Position numbers and translations under genes: made by a program. Below are positions 27,861-39,000 of a stretch of DNA of 64,000 nucleotides, in pieces; positions within the stretch are counted from its first letter, which is position 1, and the number at the start of each line of letters is the position of its first letter. The stretch is taken from the NCBI RefSeq assembly GCF_020829625.1, contig NZ_JAIVFX010000003.1, positions 186,001 to 250,000 on the forward strand, written 5' to 3'. The stretch comes from Nostoc sp. XA010 (GTDB lineage: Bacteria > Cyanobacteriota > Cyanobacteriia > Cyanobacteriales > Nostocaceae). The notes below the pieces were generated by a model. That model was not told where the DNA came from. It was given only the letters and a program-made list of their open reading frames with translations, and did not search any database.

Positions 27861-28700
27861 GTGTCTCAACTATATTCCAAGAAGATAGTAGGTTATGCGG
27901 CCTACTGTATATCAACATTAGCTGTGGTTATTTCGCAGATGCCAAGAGCAGATGCAGCCTCCATGACTTTCTCAGCCACAGGTACTAACCCAATATCAGG
28001 TGGAAGCAGTACAGTCCTTTCGGCAAAAGCTGTCTTTGATAATTCAATTGCAGGTCAGTTTCAACTGACCCTTACTAATACAGGCCCAGGTGCATCCGCC
28101 CCTTCTGATGTTCTAACAGGAATCTTCTGGGATTATGCTGGATCTCCCTTAACAAACTTAACCTTGTCTTCAGCCAAAGCTCCAACTGTAATCAAGAATA
28201 ATCTAACTACCGGAACTAATGTCGATCTTACCAAAGTGGTACAAGGAAAAAATACAAGTGTTGAATGGGGTTTTGCTAAGACTACCGCTAGTACTGGACT
28301 TGGTGGCGCTGCTGGCGTAGCTAACCCAGTAACTCAGCACTACGGTATTGGTACAGCTGGTTTTGGCATATCACCTGGTTTCGGCCTTTCAGGTGGACAG
28401 CAATTCAATTACGGTATTATTACTGGTTACGATAGTGCAAATCCAGCAGTAAGTGGGGGGACTTTTGTAAAGAACTCTGCCACATTCGTTTTCTCAGGGC
28501 TACCTACTGGCTTTGATTTAACAAAGATTCAGAATATTCGTTTTCAGTATGGTACTGCTTTAAATGAGCCTAGTACTTATTATATTGCTCCACCAGCTCC
28601 ACCTAAAAGAGTACCTGAGTCTAGTGCAACAGTTGCTCTTGGTTTATTTGCTCTAGGTGCGCTGAGGGTTGCCAAGAAAAAGCCTCTAGTCTCAGCTTAA
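27861..28700 (+). CDS. PEP-CTERM exosortase-sorted surface protein
   Basis: 279 aa with a GTG start. Signal peptide with hydrophobic core (YAAYCISTLAVVISQM), probable cleavage after RADA. The body is rich in Gly, Thr and Ser without a recognised catalytic motif (TFSATGTNPISGG, TNLTLSSAK, GGQQFNYGIITGYDSANP). The C-terminus is the tripartite PEP-CTERM signal: VPESS, helix ATVALGLFALGALRV, basic AKKK. The PEP motif here is PES, a common variant. Expected to be cleaved and anchored at the surface by an exosortase. It is monocistronic, with its own terminator. Confidence 0.85.
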   Translation: MSQLYSKKIVGYAAYCISTLAVVISQMPRADAASMTFSATGTNPISGGSSTVLSAKAVFDNSIAGQFQLTLTNTGPGASAPSDVLTGIFWDYAGSPLTNLTLSSAKAPTVIKNNLTTGTNVDLTKVVQGKNTSVEWGFAKTTASTGLGGAAGVANPVTQHYGIGTAGFGISPGFGLSGGQQFNYGIITGYDSANPAVSGGTFVKNSATFVFSGLPTGFDLTKIQNIRFQYGTALNEPSTYYIAPPAPPKRVPESSATVALGLFALGALRVAKKKPLVSA

Positions 28701-28810
28701 ATGAGAACTTGAGTACTAACTGACAACTGAGTTACGCTTTATAAGCAATTCTCACAATTAGATAATAGTCACCCTGTTTTTTAACAAAACTGGTATAAAC
28801 ATAATATTTT

Positions 28811-28849
28811 AGTCAAGAATCCAGACTTTATCTCTTGACTAATTTTTTT
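28811..28849 (+). terminator. Terminator after PEP-CTERM gene
   Basis: Stem AGTCAAGA (28811-28818) with TCTTGACT (28833-28840), 14 base loop, followed by AATTTTTTTA. Typical Rho-independent terminator shape, 110 bp after the stop codon. Confidence 0.7.
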
Positions 28850-28959
28850 ATATAAACCAGGTTAGCGCCTTCTAAGGATAAAGACAAACCAAGATAAGGT
28901 GTCTAGAGTCAGTGGCAAAGTTCTAAAATTAAAAAGTATTAAATCAATTTGAGAACATT

Positions 28960-29232
28960 ATGGCTGCCAAAGTAGAAATTTACACTTGGAGGACTTGCCC
29001 CTTTTGCATTCGTGCCAAAAGTTTGCTGAAGAACAAAGGGGTTGAATTTATCGAGTACAGCATTGATGGAGATGAGGCAGCCAGAAATAAAATGGCTCAA
29101 AGAGCAAATGGACGGCGCTCCGTACCTCAAATTTTCATCAATGATGATCATGTTGGTGGTTGTGATGATATCCACGCTTTAGACAGTCAAGGCAAGCTAG
29201 ATGAGCTACTAACTTCTAGCAAGAGCGTATAG
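28960..29232 (+). CDS. grxC: Glutaredoxin 3 (GrxC)
   Basis: 90 aa, the standard length of class I dithiol glutaredoxins. The active site CPFC is at residues 14-17 (WRTCPFCIRA), and the cis-proline and GSH-binding motif (RSVPQIFINDDHVGGCDDI) are present. It reduces protein and glutathione disulfides in the cytoplasm using GSH, and the next gene downstream makes GSH (gshB). Gap 236 bp to gshB, so co-transcription is possible but there may be an internal promoter. Confidence 0.94.
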   Translation: MAAKVEIYTWRTCPFCIRAKSLLKNKGVEFIEYSIDGDEAARNKMAQRANGRRSVPQIFINDDHVGGCDDIHALDSQGKLDELLTSSKSV

Positions 29233-29468
29233 ATTGAGAAAATATTGCTAGAAGCTAGCGACAAGCCGCTACACACGGCAGTCGCCACAACTCTAGAGAG
29301 CTACGCACTGCCTTGTTTACAGGCTTTTTTCTCATAAAAGCCATATCTGTCCACAAGACTTTATCCACCAGTTTCCACTCAGCAGTACATATATACGTCA
29401 ATTGGTGAGAGCATCAAGAGATAATAATTGAATAACCATTTAATTTCTTGGTGATTGAGGTATAAAGG

Positions 29469-30443
29469 GTGAAACTGGCTTTTATCATTGATCCCATCCA
29501 TCTGCTTGACCCGTGTCATGATACCAGTGTTGCGCTAATTGAAGCAGCGCAAATCCTGGGACACGAAGTTTGGGTGACTCAGGCAAATTTGCTGAGTATG
29601 GTGGAGAGCAAAGCTTGGGCTGTCCTACAGCGAGTCGAACTTGTACCAGTACAGTTGGTGAAGGGACGCTGGGTAGCGGCGAATCCTTGGTATAAGTTGA
29701 GCGATTCCTGCTTAACTTCTTTAGAGACAATGGACGCCGTATTTATGCGGACAGATCCACCTGTCAATGATTCCTACCTCTATGCCACGTACATTCTGGA
29801 TTACATTGACCAAAATAAAACCCTGTTGATTAACAGTCCTAGCGGCATTCGAGGGGCAAATGAAAAAATGTACGCCCTCCAGTTTACTAAAGCGATTCCA
29901 GAAACCATTGTCAGTGCTGATAAGCAGTTTATCCGGCAATTTGTCGAAGCAAAGGGAGCTGCGGTTCTTAAACCACTGGGTAACAAAGCTGGCGAAGGTA
30001 TTTTGTTTTTGCAATCAGGCGATCGCAATTTTAACTCTATTGTCGAACTCAGTACCCTCCAAGGTCGAGTGCCTGTAATGGTGCAAACCTATTTACCGGA
30101 GGCAAAAGAAGGAGATAAGCGAATTATCCTACTCAATGGGGAACCAATTGGTGCGCTCAATCGCCTCTCTAGCGGAACTGATTTTCGCAATAACATGGCT
30201 ACTGGTGGCACAGTAGCTCAAACCGAAATTACCCCAAGAGAGTATGAAATTTGTACTCAAGTAGCCGAACGGTTACGCCAAGACGGCTTAATTTTTGTAG
30301 GTATTGATGTTATTGGTGGCTACTTAACTGAAGTTAACGTCACTAGTCCTACTGGAATTCGTGAGATTGATCGCCTAGATGGTACTCACCTTGGTCATCA
30401 GGTTATTCAATGGCTTGAACAGACAGTAGAAAGCAAAAAATAA
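29469..30443 (+). CDS. gshB: Glutathione synthetase
   Basis: 324 aa, close to the usual bacterial GshB length. ATP-dependent ligase that adds glycine to gamma-glutamylcysteine. N-terminal substrate domain (IDPIHLLDPCHDTSVALIEAA, MRTDPPVNDSYLYATYIL), then the ATP-grasp fold (KPLGNKAGEGILFL, MVQTYLPEAKEGDKRIILLNGEP, GIDVIGGYLTEVNVTSPTGI). GTG start at 29469. Located after grxC, a common pairing in cyanobacteria. Confidence 0.96.
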   Translation: MKLAFIIDPIHLLDPCHDTSVALIEAAQILGHEVWVTQANLLSMVESKAWAVLQRVELVPVQLVKGRWVAANPWYKLSDSCLTSLETMDAVFMRTDPPVNDSYLYATYILDYIDQNKTLLINSPSGIRGANEKMYALQFTKAIPETIVSADKQFIRQFVEAKGAAVLKPLGNKAGEGILFLQSGDRNFNSIVELSTLQGRVPVMVQTYLPEAKEGDKRIILLNGEPIGALNRLSSGTDFRNNMATGGTVAQTEITPREYEICTQVAERLRQDGLIFVGIDVIGGYLTEVNVTSPTGIREIDRLDGTHLGHQVIQWLEQTVESKK

Positions 30444-30478
30444 TTTAAATTTATTTTTGCTTCGAGTTTTGGGGGTTT

Positions 30479-30505
30479 GTAGTAAGCACGCTTTGTGCTT
30501 ACTAC
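30479..30505. terminator. Hairpin between gshB and ftsZ
   Basis: Perfect 11 bp stem GTAGTAAGCAC with GTGCTTACTAC and a 5 base loop, 36 bp after gshB and between two converging genes. It could serve as terminator for gshB; the following T-run is weak. Similar GTAGTAAGCAC hairpins are frequent intergenic repeats in Nostoc. Confidence 0.6.
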
Positions 30506-30741
30506 ATCAGTTTATTTGTTCCAAAAGCATAGCTGGACATGTGAGCCACCAGACTCCTGCCCAAGTTAATTTTATTTGTATAAAGTAGCGTTAACAAGTT
30601 TTTACCCATTAGCAAGATTGGGGATGGCAACAGATTGCTTACCCCTGCTCTTAGTAAAACACTGGAACTAGCAGATTTTCTACAGCACTCAGCCTAACCT
30701 GAGACTGCTAATTTAATCTAAAACCTCAAATCCAAAATCTT

Positions 30742-32058
30742 TTAATTCCGTGGTGTACGTCGGTTTCTCAGAAAATCAGGTATATCTAATCCTGGTTTTT
30801 CTTTCGGTTCTGGAATTGGAGTTGGACTTGGAGTTGAAGTTGGAGCTGAGGTTGGGGGATTAACAGCTGGTTGCTGTGTTGTTGGTCGCTTCGAGGTATT
30901 AGGTGCTACTCGAACGTTAGCCACGCTTTGTTGTACCGCAGCTTGCACTTCACCTGTAAAGCCGGTGGCAATTACAGTAATTCTTACCTCACCTTGGAGT
31001 CTGTCATCAATTACAGCACCAAAAATAATATTAGCGTTGGGATCAACTACTTCATAAATTGCTTCTGCGGCTGCATTCACTTCATGCAAAGTGAGGTCAG
31101 TACCACCAGTAATATTAAAGACTACCCCTCTGGCACCTTCAATAGAACATTCTAGTAATGGTGAAGAAATAGCTGCGATCGCAGCTTCTCTGGCTCTAGA
31201 TTTTCCAGAGCTAACGCCAATTCCCATCAATGCCGATCCCGCATCTGCCATCACAGCTCGGACATCAGCAAAGTCAACGTTTACCAAACCGGGGATCGTG
31301 ATGATATCAGAAATACCTTGCACCCCTTGACGCAGTACATCATCTGCATAACGAAAAGCTTCTTGCACAGGTGTTTGTTCGGGGATCACTTCCAGCAGTT
31401 TGTTGTTGGGGATAATGATCAGTGTATCTACCCTACTTTTTAGTCCTTCAATACCTTGTTCCGCTTGGCTGGTACGGCGACGTCCCTCAAAGACAAATGG
31501 ACGTGTGACTACACCAACAGTGAGAGCGCCCATTTCCTTTGCTACTTCTGCCACTATCGGCGCTGCACCTGTCCCAGTACCACCCCCCATACCAGCAGTG
31601 ATAAATACTAGGTCTGCACCCTCTAAAGCTGTAGCAATTTCGTCTCGTGATTCCTCTGCTGCCTTTTGACCAATGGCAGGATTACCACCTGCTCCTAAAC
31701 CCCGTGTTAGCTTCTGTCCAATTTGTAATCTACTGGGAGCGCCAGCTAAGGTAAGAGCTTGGGCATCAGTGTTAATTGACCAAAACTCTACACCAGAGAC
31801 ATCAGATTCGATCATGCGGTTAACGGCATTCCCACCGCCACCACCTACACCAATCACTTTAATGTTGGCAACCCGGCCAGGAACAATCTCGCCAATTCGG
31901 CTATTTTCCGTAGAAATCTTCTTATTATCGTGATTTTGTCCGAAGTTCAACCCAGAGTTATTAAAGGGATTGGTCGAGTTAACTGCCAGAGAAAACCCCG
32001 GTTGTCCCGTAGATTGGGAATTTTTATAGTTAAGTCCTTGGTTATTATCAAGTGTCAT
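30742..32058 (-). CDS. ftsZ: Cell division protein FtsZ
   Basis: About 438 aa from the ATG at 32058; a TTG 12 bp upstream is open but the Nostoc/Anabaena homolog starts MTLDNN. The tubulin-like GTPase forms the Z-ring. N-terminal extension of about 60 residues of low complexity, typical of filamentous cyanobacteria, then [12 protein letters not shown], the G-box [10 protein letters not shown] near residues 155-165, PNNKLLEV, the T7 loop [11 protein letters not shown], and the conserved FtsZ-binding tail ([11 protein letters not shown]) at the end after a Pro/Thr-rich linker. It sits downstream of ftsQ on the same strand, but about 1 kb of non-coding DNA separates them. Confidence 0.97.
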   Translation of the reverse strand: MTLDNNQGLNYKNSQSTGQPGFSLAVNSTNPFNNSGLNFGQNHDNKKISTENSRIGEIVPGRVANIKVIGVGGGGGNAVNRMIESDVSGVEFWSINTDAQALTLAGAPSRLQIGQKLTRGLGAGGNPAIGQKAAEESRDEIATALEGADLVFITAGMGGGTGTGAAPIVAEVAKEMGALTVGVVTRPFVFEGRRRTSQAEQGIEGLKSRVDTLIIIPNNKLLEVIPEQTPVQEAFRYADDVLRQGVQGISDIITIPGLVNVDFADVRAVMADAGSALMGIGVSSGKSRAREAAIAAISSPLLECSIEGARGVVFNITGGTDLTLHEVNAAAEAIYEVVDPNANIIFGAVIDDRLQGEVRITVIATGFTGEVQAAVQQSVANVRVAPNTSKRPTTQQPAVNPPTSAPTSTPSPTPIPEPKEKPGLDIPDFLRNRRTPRN

Positions 32059-32973
32059 TGGATTTGTCAAAGGGTAGATAAACGACTTTTTCAGGTGTTA
32101 TTCACCTAAGAGTCAACTTTAGTTTGACAGTGCCACAATACTAGGGCACTGTTCTTTATTGTTTTCACTACTGCCAAGCCTAACAGAATTGGCGGTATGA
32201 AAATTTGCTATGGGATGAGCCTTCAAGGCAACCGATCGCACAGCCAATTCTAGAGAAGTATACCTACATTTATCTAAAAGTGATCTGTATAACTTCAACC
32301 ATACATTAATCGTTTCATTATCCTCAGCAGAGCGCAGAACTTGTAAAGACACACTACAGCGCATCTTATCTACCTCAATAATATTGTTAATAGATTTCAC
32401 CATTGGAGATAGCTGCAACTTTAGACACAAAATTTACCTTATACTTACTTATCCCTAAGGTTGAAGTAAGCAATAATTTACTTTGTCAGACTATACCTGA
32501 TTAATTTGTTGTTTGGGGGTCTTAATGGAGACTTTGTTCGAGCAATAGTCTATCTTACGAGAACCCTTACTAGTGTGGTCAACAAATCAAGATTTTTCCA
32601 GAGGTTTTGTAACCCAATAGGAATTACAGCACAGAATAGTCTAAACTGATTGCCCAGAAGCAATGCTTACGCAACTTTGGGCGACATTTTCCTTTACAGA
32701 TTGAAACTTCGGTAAACTGTCTTTGGAATAGAAGGCGTTTTGCACGCCATAGCCCATCATTAGATTGTCGAACATCTTGCACCCTACTATTAGGTGCTAG
32801 GGGTCATAATTGAGAGTGTTTTACTCGTAATAGAGATTTTAGGATTTATCTTCTCATTTTAATTAGAAGTTAATGCCGATTTTCGTGCAGTTTGCTCGAA
32901 AACTGAAAATAATAAATTTATTTATCAGCATAAAGCTTCTTAATTTACTAGGAGCTATCAATACATTAAACAT
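32059..32973. other. Long ftsZ upstream region
   Basis: About 0.9 kb between ftsQ and ftsZ with no convincing gene; one 103-codon frame lacks support. It should hold ftsZ promoters and leader. The sequence is AT-rich with no obvious inverted repeats besides the dispersed element that ends the region. Confidence 0.5.
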
Positions 32974-33080
32974 TCTAGTACTGCAAGGCAGAAGTCAAAA
33001 GTCACGCATTCAAAAGAATTGTATTCTAGGCTTTTGCGCCATTTGAAATGCTATGTTTATTTACGCCATGCTGTACTAGA
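32974..33080 (+). mobile_element. Copy B of the 107 bp dispersed element, overlapping the ftsQ stop
   Basis: Begins TCTAGTACTGCAAGGC and ends GCCATGCTGTACTAGA, imperfect inverted ends. Interior has AAAAGTC-type repeats and GCTTTTGCGCCATTTGAAAT, also present in copy C (52786-52892). The outer TCTAG/CTAGA supplies the TAG stop codon of ftsQ at 33076-33078. Confidence 0.8.
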
Positions 33081-33930
33081 TGTTTTTAGGGGTTTTGGAA
33101 GTTAATTTTTGTTCTTTTTGGTTCATCTGTACTATTGGAAATTCGGGATTTTTCAGATCAATATACTCCATTTGGCCGGAATTTAGTTTTGCTGCTAAAT
33201 GACGCATTTGGGCGAGTACTTTAATTTGTTCAGACAGTTGGGGGCCTGGAACGCCGAGATGCACATTTCCTAGTTCTGTTTTCAAAATTAAATTCGCTGG
33301 ATTCTGGCAATCAATTTCCATCACCTTTATAGGACTTTGGCTTACAGCTTGATGAAGTTGAGTCCAGTAGAGACAGTATTGTTTGGGCAATCCAATTACT
33401 CTGAGATTGGGTAATTTCTTAGTAGGATTCAGTGATGTGTATTTTTCTAAAGGCATCCAGGCCCCGCTTGCATCTAGTAAGCCGATTGTGACTTTTTTGT
33501 TGCCAGGGCCTTGATTTTGCCCACTTGGTGTTTGAGTCACGGCTACAGGAACTCGTTCTTGGATTTCAATGTTTAATCCAGGAGGAAACAAGCGGCGTCT
33601 AACGATCGCTTCGGCAATAGTTGGTTGTTTCTTCAAAGAGTTAGCGATCGCTGCCGGTTCAATCCGCCACAAAGATTGGGGGTAAGATAGCACCAACAGT
33701 GATTGAGTTGTCTCATCTGACAGGGACTGATTGCCTGATTTGATCGCTACTTGTTTAGGACTTTTTAGCACCCACACTGGTTGGACTGCCACCCACAGTA
33801 ATCCAACCGCCAAACCGGTAATGGCAAAAGTTCGCCAAATAGCTTGAATAATTCTCATCTGCCTCTGCCGACGTAATTTCTTACGACGCTGGGCTAGATC
33901 GGTGCGGGAAACTGATATTATGCCAGCCAT
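33076..33930 (-). CDS. ftsQ: Cell division protein FtsQ/DivIB
   Basis: 284 aa. Basic cytoplasmic N-terminus (AQRRKKLRRQRQMR), one membrane helix at about residues 34-53 (TFAITGLAVGLLWVAVQPVW), then a POTRA domain (VAIKSGNQSLSDETTQSLLVL, SLKKQPTIAEAIVRRRLFPPGLNIEIQERVPVAV) and the FtsQ beta domain. The membrane protein joins the divisome and recruits FtsL/FtsB-like partners. Its stop codon and last codon coincide with the inverted end of the dispersed element, so the original C-terminus may have been slightly longer. Confidence 0.9.
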   Translation of the reverse strand: MAGIISVSRTDLAQRRKKLRRQRQMRIIQAIWRTFAITGLAVGLLWVAVQPVWVLKSPKQVAIKSGNQSLSDETTQSLLVLSYPQSLWRIEPAAIANSLKKQPTIAEAIVRRRLFPPGLNIEIQERVPVAVTQTPSGQNQGPGNKKVTIGLLDASGAWMPLEKYTSLNPTKKLPNLRVIGLPKQYCLYWTQLHQAVSQSPIKVMEIDCQNPANLILKTELGNVHLGVPGPQLSEQIKVLAQMRHLAAKLNSGQMEYIDLKNPEFPIVQMNQKEQKLTSKTPKNI

Positions 33931-34632
33931 TCAAACCCCTTTCTACTTACAATCCAAATTCCTTGACGCCCTTGTATCATTATTAATCTCAGTAAACACT
34001 GCCAGCATCTATTAGCCGCTCTCCTCAAGACTTTTTTTTATTTTTAGTAACACTTTACAGTAACTACATAACGAACGTGGCGCTAGCCATCCTTTCGATT
34101 AAAGTTTCCGGTGTCCATTCTTAACTTACTGTTGTCTTTTCGACAAGGGATCGTCAAATATCTTGTCTCTAAAGATTACAAAAGGTTAATTTAGATATTT
34201 ATAATCTTGTAGCCTTGACAAAGAAAACATTAAATGATAAGCCAATATCATTAATCTCTGTATAGATTGCTATAATTCATACCAGTCCTTATCATTAGCA
34301 ATCCAAACTGGGAACTATATGATGTAGTAGCTTTTTTTACTGATTAACTCAAGCCTACAAGGTTTGTACTAGGTCAAATAAAAGCTACAGATTGTCAAAA
34401 ACTCAATAGCAGGTGTAAAAAGGACAGATATGCTTAAGGTTACTAGAATCAACTAAATCTCTACCATACTACTGACAGCGATCTGTTACAATTGCTGTCT
34501 TTTGCAAGATACTACCAACTTGCGAAGTAATTGTGTGCCTACATATAGGCTAGAGATTTTTGGTATAAAAAATACAAGTTAACTGCTTCTACACACACAT
34601 CTACACACACATCAACATACACCTCTAGGTAC
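33931..34632. other. Intergenic region between divergent ftsQ and STAND system
   Basis: About 700 bp with both promoters. AT-rich; near 34589-34612 there are two tandem copies of the 12-mer CTACACACACAT just before the next start. A TATAAAAAAT near 34563 could be a -10 element, but I cannot define a promoter confidently. No gene visible. Confidence 0.45.
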
Positions 34633-35976
34633 ATGAAAACGACATTAAATTTGTCACGTTTTTATAAAGCATGTAATCCAAGCTACACGCTTAACATAAG
34701 TAACGTGCTAGATCGCCAGTATTATATAGATTTTGCTGATGTTCGTGGTTGCAAGATTGTCGAAGAATTGCAGCGGACTATCATTCGGATTTCTCCCGAT
34801 GAGCCAACCTGCCAGTTATTTACGGGTCACATTGGCTGCGGGAAGTCAACGGAATTGCAGCGCCTCAAGACAGAACTAGAATTAGCGGGATTTCATGTAG
34901 TTTACTTTGAGTCCAGTCAAGACTTAGATATGGCGGATATTGATATCAGCGATATTTTGCTGAGTGTAGCCCGTCAAGTCAGTGCCAGTTTAGAAGGCAT
35001 TAACATCAAATTCAAACCTGGTTACTTTAGCAATTTGTTTAAAGAAGTAGGCGATTTTTTGCAAAGCCCCATAGAGCTTTCGGGACAAGCAGAGTTATCG
35101 TTGGGTATTGCCAAAATTACCGCTAAAACCAAAGATAGCACCCAGACGCGGAATCAACTAAGGCAATATCTGGAACCACGTACCAATAGTATTTTGCAAG
35201 CGATTAACGAAGAAATTCTAGAAAAAGCTGTTGAACAGCTAAAGCTACGGGGTCAAAAAGGATTGGTAGTAATTGTAGATAATTTGGATCGAGTGGATAT
35301 GCGTCCCTTAGCATCGGGGCGATCGCAACCAGAATATCTCTTTATCGACCGAGGCGAACAGCTACGCCGACTCAAATGCCACCTAGTTTATACAATTCCC
35401 TTAACGTTAATTTTCTCCAATGAGTATGAGACATTGAAAAATCGTTTGGGGGGAGGAATTGCGCCAAAAGTACTACCAATGGTATTGGTACGCCAAAGAG
35501 ATGGCAGTGATTACGAACCAGGGATGTCACTAGTCCGCCAATTAGTTTTAGCAAGAGCTTTTCCAGAAGTTCCTTTGAATCAAAGGCTTTTATTAATTAC
35601 AGAATTATTCGATCACCCCCAAACTTTGGATCGTATATGTCGCGTTAGTGGTGGTCACATTCGTAATTTATTAGGTTTACTTTATAGCTGCCTACAACGA
35701 GAAGATCCACCTTTTTCTAGGGACTGCTTAGAAGCCGTGATTAAGGACTACCGCGATGATTTGCTATTAGCTATTGATGAATCCCAGTGGGAGTTATTGT
35801 TTGAAGTAGTGCAGCAGCAGAGAGTTAAAGGTGAGTCTGATTATCAAAGCTTACTAAGAAGCATGTATCTGTTTGAATATCGTGATCCTCTGGGGCGATG
35901 GTTTGGCATTAGTCCAGCCCTAGCAGAAACAGAAAAAGTTTTAGCTTGGCAACGAAAAAGTAACAGTACTACGTGA
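34633..35976 (+). CDS. P-loop ATPase paired with STAND/WD40 protein
   Basis: 447 aa. Walker A GHIGCGKST at residues 65-73, Walker B-like VVIVDNLDR with D216, then a helical C-terminal part. The DNLDR sequence and surrounding arrangement resemble KAP/AAA-type signalling ATPases rather than DNA-metabolism helicases. No membrane helix or effector domain is seen. It is followed after 89 bp, on the same strand, by the 1675-aa STAND protein, so both are probably one transcription unit and may work together. Family-level function unknown. Confidence 0.75.
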   Translation: MKTTLNLSRFYKACNPSYTLNISNVLDRQYYIDFADVRGCKIVEELQRTIIRISPDEPTCQLFTGHIGCGKSTELQRLKTELELAGFHVVYFESSQDLDMADIDISDILLSVARQVSASLEGINIKFKPGYFSNLFKEVGDFLQSPIELSGQAELSLGIAKITAKTKDSTQTRNQLRQYLEPRTNSILQAINEEILEKAVEQLKLRGQKGLVVIVDNLDRVDMRPLASGRSQPEYLFIDRGEQLRRLKCHLVYTIPLTLIFSNEYETLKNRLGGGIAPKVLPMVLVRQRDGSDYEPGMSLVRQLVLARAFPEVPLNQRLLLITELFDHPQTLDRICRVSGGHIRNLLGLLYSCLQREDPPFSRDCLEAVIKDYRDDLLLAIDESQWELLFEVVQQQRVKGESDYQSLLRSMYLFEYRDPLGRWFGISPALAETEKVLAWQRKSNSTT

Positions 35977-36065
35977 GTCATTAGTCGTTAGTCCTTTGTC
36001 ATTTGTCATTGGACTAATAACTAATGCCCAATTTTCCATTCCCCATTGCCCATGTTCAATAAACC

Positions 36066-39000
36066 ATGACTACTAATAAGCAGCTACACATCTACACAAA
36101 AGAAAATCAGCATACTTTGCAAAGACTGATTAGAGCGATCGCACTTTCCGAAGGACAATTTGCCCTAATTTTAGTTCGGTGTAACTATGGGCAATTACGT
36201 GAGCAAATGTTAGAAAATATTCGCTCTATTAGCAAAGACATCTACATCAGAGAAATGGTTCTCAATCCATCAATTACTTCCTTACATAATACAATAATCT
36301 CAGAACTATCTTTAGATAATCCTGCTGTCCTTACAGATTCTTTGCCATCAGGTGTAATGGTTTTTGGTATTGAGTCAAATACCGGCCTAGAAAACTTACT
36401 TACAGGCATCAACCAAGCGCGAGATATATATGCCGCGACTTTTCCATTTCCAGTGGTGTTGTGGCTACAAGATGATGTGGCATCATTGCTTTCAAGATTA
36501 GCGCCTGATTTTAAAAGCTGGGCTGCAACCACGATTAAATTTGAAATGACAAAAGCAGATTTAATTGCTTTGATCCAACAAGAGACAGAATCTCTATTTG
36601 CTAAAGTTTTAGAAGCAGGTGCCGAAATATTTTTATCTAACGCCTCCCTAGATTTAGATCCTAAATCTCAACACCGCCACGAAATAGAATCAGCCCGTAA
36701 TGATTTGCTGCGCCTGTACGGCGTTAAATTAGCAGCAGGATTAGAAGCTAGTTTAGAATTTGTTATAGGGCGAGATAAATACGCCAACGATCAAATTAAT
36801 GGTGCTTTAGCCAATTATCAAAAAAGCCTAGCATTGTGGCAGCAAGAAACCACAAGAGTAGCAGAGTGGGAAAGTAATTCTTCTTTACCCCTCTCATCTT
36901 TACTCAAGCAAGCAATAGTAATATTCCATCTGGGGCTGTGTTATCACCGAATGGCAGACTTACATCAAAATAGTAATAGTAGCTATTGCGAACATGCTCT
37001 GTCGTGGTTTAAACAATGCCTAAAAATATTGAAGGAGGTACAAAGAGAAGACTTAGTTGCTAAATTTATTTTGCCTGCTTGTGAAATGCTGCAACGCTTA
37101 CAAGCCTGGGATGACTTAAAAGAATTAGCTCAAGAGTCATTACATCTACATAAAACCTATGGAAGCCCTGCACAAATTGCTCAAGATTATGGCTTTTTGG
37201 CAAATGTGGCAGCTTCTGAGTCGAATTGGATACTGGCTCATGAATTAGCGAATACAGCACTTTCTATATCCGAAGAAGTAACACAAGCTTCTCTGCAAGA
37301 TGCTTTGCGAAGACGACGACAAGAAAGTTGGTATCTTCTCTTGCTAGCACGTACACAGAGGCATCTCGGTGAGCCAGAGGAGGCTATCAATAATCTGGAA
37401 TGGGCGAGGGTAGTTTGTGAGCTACAACATGAGCCATCTCTTTATTTAGAGATTTTAGAGGAACTGCGATCGCTTTACTTTTTTGAGCGTCATGACTATA
37501 CAGAAGCCTTTAAACTCAAGCAAGAAAAAATACAAATAGAACATCAGTATGGGTTTCGTGCCTTCATTGGGGCAAGCCAATTACAGCCGCAACACTGTAG
37601 AATTAACCCAGCATTGGAATCTCAAAAAATACCGTTTATTTCTGAGGGAGTTGCCCAAGAAATATCTGCTTCTGGACGACAGCAAGATGTCAATCGTTTA
37701 ATTGAAAGAATCACTCGTGCAGACTACAAGCTCACAGTAATTTATGGCCCATCTGGTGTAGGTAAAAGTTCAACTCTCAAAGCTGGTTTAGTCCCAGCGC
37801 TCAAAGGTAAAGTTATCGGTGAACGCATTCCTATACCAATCGTTTTGTCTGTTTACACTGATTGGCTCACAGTCTTGATTAGCAGTCTAAATCAAGTGCT
37901 GGCATCCACAGGAATATCGGTTAATCTTGACTCTACACCCACTATACTCCTAGAAAAAATTCGGTTAGCAGCCGAGCGTAATTATACAATAATTATTATC
38001 TTAGACCAGTTTGAAGAATTTTTCTTTATTAGTAATCTCCCCACTGAAAGAATAGAATTTTACCAATTTTTTAGTGAATGTTTAAATATTTCTTATGTCA
38101 AAATTATCCTGTCATTAAGAGAAGATTATCTACATCATTTATTAGAATTTGAACGGTGGAGCCAAAAAAATAGTATTGGTCTATATGATTTAGGCATAAT
38201 TAATAAAAATATTCTCGATAAGGATATTCGTTACTATCTCGGAAAATTCTCTAGCCAGGATGCTAAAGCCATAATTCATAGTCTTACTCAGCGTTCACAT
38301 TCTGAACTAAGTGATGAATTAATTAACAGATTAGTTCAGGATTTAACAGGAGAACTAGACGAAGTACATCCAATTGAATTGCAAATAGTTGGCGCTCAAC
38401 TACAAATAGAAAACATTACCACACTCGGACAATATAAACTTTGTGGCGGCTCTGCGAAATTGGTAGAACGCTGGCTTGGGGAGGTTATTAAAGATTGTGG
38501 TCAGGAGAATGAAGAGTTAACTTGGAAACTATTATTTGAGTTAACTGATGAAAAGGGCACGCGACCGTTAAAAACTAAAGCTGATTTAGCGGCTGCATTA
38601 GTTAATAATCATGATATAGATACAATATCAAGCTTTGACATAGTTGGGGAACTGATTTTAGAAATATTGGTGGGTTCAGGTTTGGTGTTGCGAGTTAGAG
38701 AAGAGTTAGGCGATCGCTACCAGCTAGTTCACGATTATTTAGTTGAACCAATCCGCCAAAAGAACAATTATGGTATGCTCGCGGAATTAGAAAAAATCAA
38801 ACTTGAAAAAACCAAAGCTGAAGTCGCCCAACAACTTAGTCAAAAGCAACTCAATTTGGTATTGCAACGGCGACTGCGGGAAGCACGAATAGCAGGCGCA
38901 GTGCTGGCAATTATGGGGGGAACAATAGCAGGATTATGGTGGCAAGCCGACTTGCAAAAAAGAGCGGCAGTCCGCCAAACTTTACGAGCTGAACGCAGTG

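Noticed and set aside
32119..32430. 103-codon frame upstream of ftsZ
   Set aside because: No recognised family, no ribosome-binding site and located in a long leader region. Could be real but I cannot support it.
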